Assembly: GCA_947178045.1 (NCBI GenBank)
Contig: CAMWWR010000063.1
Coordinates: forward strand, 1-8,122
Source: an uncultured Clostridia bacterium
GTDB taxonomy: Bacteria; Bacillota; Clostridia; Lachnospirales; Lachnospiraceae
Reading direction: 5' to 3'
DNA: 8,122 nucleotides
Part shown: positions 1 to 5,069 of the stretch, in pieces
Numbering within the stretch: position 1 is the stretch's first letter
Layout: each line of letters opens with the position of its first letter
The notes under the pieces: model-generated
The model's input: only the letters and a program-made list of their open reading frames with translations
Database searches by the model: none
Told to the model about the DNA's origin: nothing
Made by a program: the position numbers and the translations under genes

Positions 1-32
1 CTGTCAATGCCTCCGCAATTTTCGAGGTTCCT

Positions 33-455
33 CTACTTTACTAAAAAGTTTTCCGAATGAAATTTGGCATAATAGCGGCCGCTCTGCGCCGTAAAGCGCA
101 GCACGCAGTAGTCAGGGTCGGTGACTCCACCCGCGTAATACATCGTATCCCCTCTCTCCCAGCACATTTCCTTGCTCTGCGCGTCCTCCAGCACCTCCAT
201 CGTTCCCTCCAGCATGACGCCCCGGAAAAAGCGCTTATCACAAAAATAGACTGCAGCCTTCGGATTCGCCCGGTATTGGCTCACCCGCAGGGACGACGTA
301 TTCGTCGAAAAATAGAACGTTTTGATTCCCTCGCGCCTGCGCGGCGAATACATCGCCTTCAGGTTCGGAAATCCGTTTTCTGAGATCGAGGCAACATAGC
401 AGATTTTCTGCCTGTCAACCATGTTTCCGACCGTCTTTTCCACATCACGCATCAT
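33..455 (-). CDS. Pyridoxamine 5'-phosphate oxidase-family (FMN-binding split barrel) protein, copy B
   Basis: This is a 140-residue cytoplasmic protein of the split-barrel flavin-binding (PNPOx-like) superfamily. Family hallmarks are an N-terminal beta strand with VASISENGFPNLKAM (about residues 21-35), then FYFSTNTSSLR (about 47-57), a QY..NPKAAVYF strand and GTMEVLEDA. Such proteins usually bind FMN or F420 and reduce small molecules, but no substrate can be read from the sequence. It is clearly paralogous to the product of 1498-1911: NTSSLR, MEVL.DA, MYY..GV.DPDYCV.RFTAQ.GR are shared. The start is two consecutive ATG codons (455 and 452) behind AAAGGAGG, 7 nt before the first. It is the last gene seen of the MarR-led operon, 87 nt after the hydrolase. 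Function beyond the fold is unknown. Confidence 0.85.
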   Translation of the reverse strand: MMRDVEKTVGNMVDRQKICYVASISENGFPNLKAMYSPRRREGIKTFYFSTNTSSLRVSQYRANPKAAVYFCDKRFFRGVMLEGTMEVLEDAQSKEMCWERGDTMYYAGGVTDPDYCVLRFTAQSGRYYAKFHSENFLVK

Positions 456-480
456 GTCCGTTCCTCCTTTTTCCTTTTCT

Positions 481-537
481 CCGGGAGCCCATCCCCGGCA
501 CTTCCGGTCTGCTACCTACCGCGGCTCCTGCAGCCGC
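481..537 (-). other. Two small hairpins between hydrolase and split-barrel gene B
   Basis: The 87-nt gap holds two inverted repeats. One is GCGGCT / AGCCGC at 521-526 and 532-537 with a 5-nt loop. The other is CCGGG / CCCGG at 481-485 and 494-498 with an 8-nt loop. Neither is followed by a T-run on the minus strand, so they are not good terminators. They could be RNA-processing or stability elements within the operon transcript, or chance in GC-rich sequence. Confidence 0.3.
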
Positions 538-542
538 AGTTC

Positions 543-1295
543 TCAGCCATTCACTGCGAGAAAGTCCAGCATTCTCTCATTGACCGCCTGCGCCTGCTCG
601 TGCGGGAAATGCGGCCGGTGCCCGCAGCCCCTGACGATCCATATCTCTGCCTGCGAACAGCTCTGCTTGATTTTTTCCAGTCTCTCCACGGACGCAAAGC
701 TGTCCTGCTCCCCGGCAATCAGGAGCATTGGCATTGTAATCCTGCTCCATTCCTCCGGCGTCAATGCCGGATGCTCACGCCAATCCTTCACCTCCTGCCG
801 CAGATATTCCATCCAGTCGCCCCGATGGGCATCGGCATGCAGGCTCTTTGTCTTCTCGATAAAATCCGTCTCTCCGCGGGCGAGCAGCGCTTCCGGCGCA
901 TACTCCTCCGCCCCGGCGGCGTCCACGACCCCGCCGTTGCCGATCGAGATCACGCTCTGCACCCGCTCCGGATGCCGCGATGCCATGTAGTACGCGACCC
1001 CGCCGCCGGTGCTGTAGCCGATCAGATTCGCCTTCTCGATTCCCAGCCCGTCCAGAAACGCGATCATATCCTCCGCAATGCGCGCAGAATCCCAGTTCAG
1101 CTCATCGCACCGGGTTCGCCCGTGCCCGCGGAAATCCGGGTAATAGCAGTGCCAGCCCGCGGAATAAAACGGCTGTATCTGCCCGCAGAATGCCAGAATT
1201 CCCCTGCTGTAGCCGCTGTGCAGAAACAGCACCGGCTTTCCCGCGCCAAATTCCTCGTAATAGATCGACAGATTTTCAAGTTCAATATATGGCAT
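543..1295 (-). CDS. Alpha/beta hydrolase
   Basis: This is a 250-residue alpha/beta-hydrolase-fold enzyme. The sequence shows the oxyanion-hole segment VLFLHSGYS (about residues 22-30), the DFRGHGRT strand-turn (54-61), the nucleophile elbow GYSTG (Ser95), the acid strand LLIAGEQDS (Asp198) and the catalytic histidine in GCGHRPH (His227). The Ser-Asp-His triad is therefore complete and the protein is probably an active esterase or hydrolase, substrate unknown. The length is normal for single-domain members. The reading frame extends upstream to a TTG at 1400, but ATG 1295 is chosen: it has AAAGGAG 8 nt upstream, and the following residues MPYIELENLSIYYEEFG are a typical family start. It lies between two paralogous split-barrel genes in a MarR-headed operon, suggesting a shared response to a small-molecule inducer (inference). 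Confidence 0.9.
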   Translation of the reverse strand: MPYIELENLSIYYEEFGAGKPVLFLHSGYSRGILAFCGQIQPFYSAGWHCYYPDFRGHGRTRCDELNWDSARIAEDMIAFLDGLGIEKANLIGYSTGGGVAYYMASRHPERVQSVISIGNGGVVDAAGAEEYAPEALLARGETDFIEKTKSLHADAHRGDWMEYLRQEVKDWREHPALTPEEWSRITMPMLLIAGEQDSFASVERLEKIKQSCSQAEIWIVRGCGHRPHFPHEQAQAVNERMLDFLAVNG

Positions 1296-1356
1296 GCCGA
1301 TTTCTCCTTTCTGATATCTTCTGCATTCTTTGGCTGCAGCTATATCCGCATTTTCT

Positions 1357-1511
1357 GAAATGTCCTCTCTTCTTTGCACATCGCACAGCTTCTCCGGCAA
1401 CCCTCCGGCAAATTTCGGTTACAGCTCCTCCAGCGAAACGTCCGCTCCTCCTGGCACATCGCACAACTCCTCCGGCAGCCCCTCCATCCGTTTCCGGTTA
1501 CAACTCTGCCA
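1357..1511. repeat. Imperfect tandem repeat, two units of about 78 bp
   Basis: Unit A is about 1357-1432 and unit B about 1435-1511. The best-conserved blocks are GCACATCGCACA (1376 and 1454, offset 78) and CGGTTACA (1416 and 1495, offset 79, so one small indel between blocks). Unit B includes the last codons and stop of the upstream split-barrel gene, so the repeat looks like a local duplication of that gene's 3' end plus flank. It fills most of the 202-nt gap (1296-1497). I see no gene in that gap, and no strong hairpin. Confidence 0.65.
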
Positions 1512-1911
1512 TTAAAAAATCCTCCGACTTTCCTGCGCAGTACCTTCTGCCCTTCTGTGCCGTAAACCGGAAGACACAATAGTCCGGATCATCGACGCCT
1601 TCTCTGTAATACATGACGTCCTCATCGCGCCAGATTGACCGCTTCGATTCCGCATCCTGCAGAACCTCCATGGAACCGATCAGCATAATGCCCTCTCCGC
1701 CCTGTACAATATAGACGCTCGCCTTCGGATTTTTCATGTACTGCCGCGCCCGCAGTGACGAGGTGTTCGTGCTGAGATAAATGCTGTCCTTCTCGATTCT
1801 GCGCGGCACGAACATCGCCTTAATGTTCGGAAAACCGTCCTCGTCGACGGAAGCCACATAAAGCGCCTCCTGCTGCCGGATAAAATCGTATAATTGCTCC
1901 CTTGTCCTCAT
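1498..1911 (-). CDS. Pyridoxamine 5'-phosphate oxidase-family (FMN-binding split barrel) protein, copy A
   Basis: This is a split-barrel flavin-binding family protein of 137 residues, homologous along its whole length to the product of 33-455. It has VASVDEDGFPNIKAM near the N-terminus, then SIYLSTNTSSLRARQY, NPKASVYIV, GSMEVLQDAESKRS, and DPDYCVFRFTAQKGR near the C-terminus. Family members bind FMN or F420 and often reduce small molecules; the substrate is unknown. An upstream in-frame GTG at 1917 lies only 2 nt from GGAGG, so ATG 1911, 8 nt from GGAGG, is the better start. The marR stop codon TGA overlaps the GAGGAGG Shine-Dalgarno and only 13 nt separate the genes, so translation is probably coupled to marR. 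Confidence 0.85.
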   Translation of the reverse strand: MRTREQLYDFIRQQEALYVASVDEDGFPNIKAMFVPRRIEKDSIYLSTNTSSLRARQYMKNPKASVYIVQGGEGIMLIGSMEVLQDAESKRSIWRDEDVMYYREGVDDPDYCVFRFTAQKGRRYCAGKSEDFLMAEL

Positions 1912-1924
1912 AATCACTACCTCC

Positions 1925-2374
1925 TCAGTTCTTTGATTTCACATCATTTTCTGCCTGCACCAGCGTGTCCCGTATCCGGGCGAGATATTCTTCGAATCTT
2001 TCCCGTTCTTCCCCGGAAAAGCCGCGGTAGAACAGCTCGTTCATCTGCTGCGATACCGCCTCGTACCTCTCCTGCATTCCCTTCGCACGCTCTGTGAGGG
2101 AAATAATGGTCTCCCGGCGGTTGTCGGGATTGATGGCGCGCTCCAAAATCCCCTTTCGAACCATGCCGTCCACAACGACGGAGACCGTGTTTTTTGCAAG
2201 GGACGTCTCCCTGCCGATCTCGCCGACGGTCAGCCGGTCCTTTTTCCACAAAACAAACAGAATCCTTCCCTGCCCGCCGCTCAGCTCTATTCCCGCCTCG
2301 CTTAAAAGCCGTTCGAAAATCCGTTCCTGCAGCTGTTTGATCTGTGTAATGTAAAATCCGCCCTTCGTCTCCAA
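1925..2374 (-). CDS. MarR-family transcriptional regulator
   Basis: This is a 149-residue winged helix-turn-helix regulator and the first gene of the minus-strand operon. A dimerisation helix at the N-terminus (ITQIKQLQERIFERLLSE) is followed by the wHTH: LTVGEIGRETSLAKNTVSVVV (about residues 48-68) holds the helix-turn and recognition helix, and NPDNRRETIISLT (about 82-94) forms the wing with the usual D-x-R-type signature. A long C-terminal helix pair (ERFEEYLARIRDTL) completes the dimer interface. The start is TTG at 2374, supported by GAGGTGA 7-8 nt upstream; no ATG lies nearby. MarR proteins typically repress their own operon and release DNA when a phenolic, xenobiotic or oxidant signal is present. 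The palindrome at 2401-2422 is the likely operator. The ligand is unknown. Confidence 0.93.
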   Translation of the reverse strand: METKGGFYITQIKQLQERIFERLLSEAGIELSGGQGRILFVLWKKDRLTVGEIGRETSLAKNTVSVVVDGMVRKGILERAINPDNRRETIISLTERAKGMQERYEAVSQQMNELFYRGFSGEERERFEEYLARIRDTLVQAENDVKSKN

Positions 2375-2400
2375 TTATATATCACCTCAAATCTCATTGG

Positions 2401-2422
2401 AACTGTTCTATATAGAACAATT
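2401..2422. promoter_or_regulatory. Probable MarR operator palindrome
   Basis: The core TGTTCTATATAGAACA (2404-2419) is a perfect 16-bp palindrome. With one mismatched pair it extends to 22 bp. It begins directly downstream of the -10 box at 2425-2430, so it covers the predicted transcription start of the marR operon. The size and A/T-rich centre fit MarR dimer sites. Binding is inferred from position and symmetry only. Confidence 0.75.
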
Positions 2423-2424
2423 AG

Positions 2425-2453
2425 ATTGTAGCATACTGCCCGCAGTTCGTCAA
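2425..2453 (-). promoter_or_regulatory. Sigma-A promoter of the marR operon
   Basis: The -35 box TTGACG (2448-2453) and -10 box TACAAT (2425-2430) are separated by exactly 17 nt. An extended -10 TG lies one base before the hexamer. Each hexamer differs from consensus by one base. The start site should fall around 2417-2419, inside the palindrome. Confidence 0.8.
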
Positions 2454-2536
2454 GCAAAAGCAGGCGAAATATTGGAAATGCTTCGCCGACAAAAAATCAG
2501 GTCAAAAAATCACATAAAATTTGCGGAACTGTCTCA

Positions 2537-2565
2537 TTGCATACAAAGAAAAAATCGGTTATCCT
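2537..2565 (+). promoter_or_regulatory. Weak candidate promoter for the MGMT-like gene
   Basis: TTGCAT (2537-2542) and TATCCT (2560-2565) are spaced by 17 nt on the plus strand, about 90 nt before the ATG at 2654. The match to consensus is modest, and other A/T-rich sites nearby could serve. Confidence 0.3.
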
Positions 2566-2653
2566 GTATCGCACAGGGTCGGCCAAATCAGAATCAGCCG
2601 AACACGGCACGAAACCGCCACCTGAGTCAGAGCTGCCGGAAAGGAGCAAAGAT

Positions 2654-3126
2654 ATGGCAAACGAAGAAAAAAAGGATTTTAACGTGATGCTGCACGACGC
2701 CAAGGATATGCCGAAAATACAGATTCTCACGGATGAGGCGTCCATCCGCAAATACGGCGGCAATAAAATGTTTTTTGCCCCGCCGCCTACGACGAAATCA
2801 TGCGGCTTGTCCCGCCCGGCCGCCTGCTGACGGTCGGCGCGATCCGGGAATATCTCGCCCGAAAAAACAGCGCAGACTTTACGGATCCGATTACGGCGGG
2901 AATCTTTGTCTCCATTGCCGCCTGGGCAAGCTGGCAGCGCGCGGAGGATAAAACCCCATATTGGAGGACTCTGAAGGCGGACGGCGAGCTCAATCCGAAA
3001 TATCCGGGCGGCGCAGAAGCACAAAAAGAAAAGCTGGAAGCGGAAGGACACACAATCGTCCAGAAGGGAAGAAAAAACATCAGGTATTATGTGAAGGATT
3101 ATGAGCAGGTGCTCTGGGAATTGTAG
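2654..3126 (+). pseudogene. Alkyltransferase-like (MGMT-fold) DNA-binding protein, frameshifted
   Basis: The 5' part runs in one frame from ATG 2654 (AAAGGAG 7 nt upstream) to about codon 45, ending MFFAPPP. Homologous sequence then continues in another frame from TAC 2788 (YDEIMRLVPPGRLLTVGAIREYLA) to TAG 3126. Together they make about 157 residues. A single missing base in the CCGCCGCCT run near 2780-2788 explains the break; unrepaired, translation stops at 2830 after 58 residues. The 3' part resembles the DNA-binding domain of O6-alkylguanine-DNA alkyltransferases: VPPGRLLTVGAIRE matches the helix-turn-helix entry, and TPYWRTLKADGELNPKYPGG aligns with the PCHRVVRSDGSLGGY-type segment. The catalytic PCHR is PYWR here (Tyr about residue 103), so alkyl transfer is not expected. 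The protein is more like ATL lesion-sensing proteins. A sequencing error is the main alternative to real decay. Confidence 0.7.
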
Positions 3127-3132
3127 AACGTA

Positions 3133-3172
3133 AAGAAGGAGAATGTCCCCGCGCGGGTTCATTCTCCTTCTT
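3133..3172. terminator. Hairpin terminator between convergent genes
   Basis: A 13-bp perfect stem, AAGAAGGAGAATG (3133-3145) with CATTCTCCTTCTT (3160-3172), encloses a further self-complementary CCCGCGCGGG. On the minus strand the 3' arm ends in CTT and leads into TTTACGTTCT, so it can end ilvB transcripts. On the plus strand it follows the MGMT-like stop codon by 6 nt. It is probably bidirectional. Confidence 0.7.
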
Positions 3173-3174
3173 CT

Positions 3175-3233
3175 GTGTGAACAGGCTCATCACCTGCCGC
3201 TTAACACGTTCTCACAGCCTGTTCACACTTTTT
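3175..3233 (+). terminator. Second hairpin terminator, overlapping the ilvB 3' end
   Basis: The 13-bp arms GTGTGAACAGGCT (3175-3187) and AGCCTGTTCACAC (3216-3228) are perfectly complementary with a 28-nt loop. TTTTT (3229-3233) follows on the plus strand, as expected for a rho-independent terminator of the plus-strand gene. The 3' arm includes the last codon and stop of ilvB on the other strand. Confidence 0.6.
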
Positions 3234-4905
3234 CCGTCAGATCCTCCTCCGAGAATGCCTCCTCGATCGCGGCTCCCGGCGGCACCATCGGCCAGACCTT
3301 GTCGTCACTGTTGATGACGCAGTCGATCAGCACCGGCTTGTTCAGGGCGATCGCCTTCCGCAGTACCTCCTCGACCTCGTCGCATCTGGTGATGCGGAAC
3401 GCTTCCGCTCCCATCGCCTCCGCCAGCTTCACAAAATCAACGCTGTCATTCAGTACAGTATTGGAATAGCGCTTTCCATAGAAGAGCGTCTGCCACTGGC
3501 GCACCATGCCGAGCACGGAATTGTTGAATACAAGCTCGATAACCGGAATCTGACAGCGAACTGCCGTCGCTAACTCGTTCATGTTCATGCGGAAACAGCC
3601 GTCGCCCGCGATATTGAACACGAGGGAATCCGGCCTCGCCGTCTTCGCGCCAAGCGCTGCACCCAGGCCGTAGCCCATCGTCCCGAGACCTCCCGATGTG
3701 ATGAGCGTCCGCGGCCTTTTATATTTGTAGAACTGCGCCGCCCACATCTGGTGCTGCCCTACCTCCGTCACGATGGTCGCGTCCCCGCCGGTGACCTCAT
3801 AGAGCTTCTCCATAATAAACGGGCCGGTCAGCACATCCTTATGGTAGGAAAGCGGCTTTTCGATGCCGAGCGCTTTCACCTTCGCGACCCACTCTCCATG
3901 CTCCTGCTGCGGCAGCTTCTCGTTGATGCGTGCGAGAATTTCCTTCACGTCGCCGATGATGCTCGCATTTACCGTAATGTTTTTATTGATTTCCGCCGGA
4001 TCGATATCGAACTGCAGAATTTTCGCATTGCAGGCAAATTTCTTCGCATTTCCGGTCACGCGGTCGGAAAAGCGCGCGCCCACGGTCACAAGCAGATCAC
4101 ACTCGGTCACGCTGTAATTCGCCGCCTTTGTCCCGTGCATCCCGAGCATCCCGACATAGCGTTCATCCCCGCCGTCAAACGCGCCCTTGCCCATCAGCGT
4201 ATCCGTCACCGGCGCATCCATCAGATCCACGAATTTCTTCAGCTCCTCCGAAGCGCCGGAGCTGACCGCGCCGCCGCCGACAAAGATCATCGGCTTTTTG
4301 GCCCCGGCAAGCATCGCGACCGCAGCTTTGATATCCGCCTCCGTGATCTTATCCGCGCTTCTCACGATCGGTGCCGGCTCCTGTCTCTCATATTCCGTCA
4401 CCGCCGCGGTAACATCCTTCGTCACATCGACAAGCACTGGTCCCGGCCGGCCGGTCTGCGCGATCTTGAAAGCGCGGCGCAGCGTCGGCGCCAGCTCCTC
4501 GACATTTTTAACAATAAAGCTGTATTTCGTAATCGGCATCGTAATTCCCGCGATATCGATCTCCTGGAAGCTGTCCTTGCCGAGCAGCGGCACGGTCACG
4601 TTCGCCGTGATCGCGACAACCGGCACGGAATCCATGTACGCGGTAGCGATTCCGGTGACAAGATTGGTCGCTCCCGGACCGGAGGTCGCCATGCACACGC
4701 CGACCCGGCCGGTCGCACGCGCGTAGCCGTCCGCCGCGTGCGACGCCCCCTGCTCGTGGGAAGTCAGAATATGCCTGATTTCATCGGAATGCTTATACAA
4801 TGCGTCGTATACGTTTAAGATGGCCCCGCCCGGATAGCCGAATACGGTATCCACGCCCTGCTCCTTCAGACACTCAATAATAATTTCAGAACCGTTTAAC
4901 TGCAT
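3223..4905 (-). CDS. ilvB: Acetolactate synthase, large (catalytic) subunit
   Basis: This 560-residue thiamine-diphosphate enzyme condenses two pyruvates to 2-acetolactate (valine/leucine route) or pyruvate with 2-oxobutyrate to 2-aceto-2-hydroxybutyrate (isoleucine route). The N-terminal pyrimidine-binding domain carries the catalytic glutamate in SHEQGASHAADGYARATG (Glu51) followed by TSGPGATNLVTGIATAYMDS. A central FAD/Rossmann-like domain follows. The C-terminal pyrophosphate domain has the ThDP motif GDG...NN (residues 434-436 and 461-462), then GMVRQWQTLFYGKRYS and the family-typical end WPMVPPGAAIEEA. Length is normal and the enzyme appears intact. ATG 4905 has AAGGAGG 4 nt upstream, slightly close. 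It is the second gene after ilvD and probably shares its T-box control. No regulatory subunit gene (ilvN/ilvH) follows before the terminator, so the partner must be elsewhere or absent. Confidence 0.97.
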   Translation of the reverse strand: MQLNGSEIIIECLKEQGVDTVFGYPGGAILNVYDALYKHSDEIRHILTSHEQGASHAADGYARATGRVGVCMATSGPGATNLVTGIATAYMDSVPVVAITANVTVPLLGKDSFQEIDIAGITMPITKYSFIVKNVEELAPTLRRAFKIAQTGRPGPVLVDVTKDVTAAVTEYERQEPAPIVRSADKITEADIKAAVAMLAGAKKPMIFVGGGAVSSGASEELKKFVDLMDAPVTDTLMGKGAFDGGDERYVGMLGMHGTKAANYSVTECDLLVTVGARFSDRVTGNAKKFACNAKILQFDIDPAEINKNITVNASIIGDVKEILARINEKLPQQEHGEWVAKVKALGIEKPLSYHKDVLTGPFIMEKLYEVTGGDATIVTEVGQHQMWAAQFYKYKRPRTLITSGGLGTMGYGLGAALGAKTARPDSLVFNIAGDGCFRMNMNELATAVRCQIPVIELVFNNSVLGMVRQWQTLFYGKRYSNTVLNDSVDFVKLAEAMGAEAFRITRCDEVEEVLRKAIALNKPVLIDCVINSDDKVWPMVPPGAAIEEAFSEEDLTEKV

Positions 4906-4972
4906 GTATCCTCCTTATTGTTAGTTCCGCATACGCCCTTCCAGTACCCAGAATTGACAATGGAATTTTCAT
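4886..4972 (-). CDS. Possible 28-codon leader ORF overlapping the ilvB start
   Basis: ATG 4972 has AGGAG (4981-4985) 8 nt upstream. It encodes a peptide beginning MKIPLSILGTGRAYAEL and ends with TGA at 4886-4888, inside ilvB, 17 nt past the ilvB ATG and in another frame. Eight of 28 codons are Ile, Leu or Val. The Shine-Dalgarno lies in the loop of the 92-nt hairpin, and the coding part is the hairpin's 3' arm plus the ilvB ribosome binding site. Translation through it would open the hairpin and bring ribosomes to ilvB, so coupling is conceivable. There is no homology support; it may be chance. Confidence 0.3.
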   Translation of the reverse strand: MKIPLSILGTGRAYAELTIRRIHAVKRF

Positions 4973-5042
4973 CCGCTTTGCTCCTGAAAATTCCATTGAG
5001 GGTACTGTACGGGCGTATGCTGTTTTATTTTTAGTTCCGCAT
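4915..5042. repeat. 18-bp direct repeats flanking the intergenic hairpin
   Basis: ATGCGGAACTAAAAATAA (minus strand, 5042-5025) and ATGCGGAACTAACAATAA (4932-4915) match at 17 of 18 positions and sit 110 bp apart on either side of the hairpin. The arrangement could mark insertion of a small element with target duplication, or a local tandem duplication. The second copy abuts the ilvB Shine-Dalgarno. Confidence 0.65.
4929..5020. other. Long intergenic hairpin (92 nt) between ilvD and ilvB
   Basis: Outer arms GCATACGCCC (4929-4938) and GGGCGTATGC (5011-5020) pair over 10 bp. An 8-bp middle stem (4942-4949 with 5000-5007) and a 13-bp inner stem (4958-4970 with 4986-4998, core AATGGAATTTTC) follow, with an internal loop of 8 versus 1 nt and a 15-nt terminal loop. 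On the plus strand it is followed by TGTTTTATTTTT, but no plus-strand gene precedes it. In the ilvD-ilvB transcript it would be a stable structure that could pause transcription, protect an mRNA end or modulate ilvB. A MITE-like relic is an alternative. Confidence 0.7.
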
Positions 5043-5069
5043 GGCGTATGCCGTTTTTATTTCAGCTCC
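5012..5069. repeat. Duplicated ilvD 3' end (two 27-bp copies, period 31)
   Basis: The segments at 5043-5069 and 5012-5038 agree at 22 of 27 positions with no gap. The first copy contains the last two complete ilvD codons, its TAA stop and the following GGCATACGCC. The second copy degenerates the codons but keeps the tail, and a shorter third relative (GGAACTAACAATAA) lies at 4915-4928. GGCATACGCC at 5043-5052 also gives the hairpin arm at 4929-4938 a second possible pairing partner. Confidence 0.6.

Noticed and set aside
1296..1400. N-terminal extension of the hydrolase from a TTG
   Set aside because: It covers repeat unit A, lacks a ribosome binding site, and the family-like sequence starts at ATG 1295.
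2768..2790. Programmed -1 frameshifting at the TTTTTT run in the MGMT-like gene
   Set aside because: No X-XXY-YYZ heptamer is in the correct phase and no stimulatory hairpin or pseudoknot is evident. Slippage at the T-run would also replace the APP residues expected before YDEIM.
3751..4818. Long plus-strand open frame opposite ilvB
   Set aside because: Antisense shadow of the acetolactate synthase gene, with no domain-like sequence or ribosome binding site.
4929..5034. Plus-strand rho-independent terminator (hairpin followed by TGTTTTATTTTT)
   Set aside because: It would have the right form, but no plus-strand gene lies upstream for it to terminate. It is recorded as a hairpin of unknown role instead.
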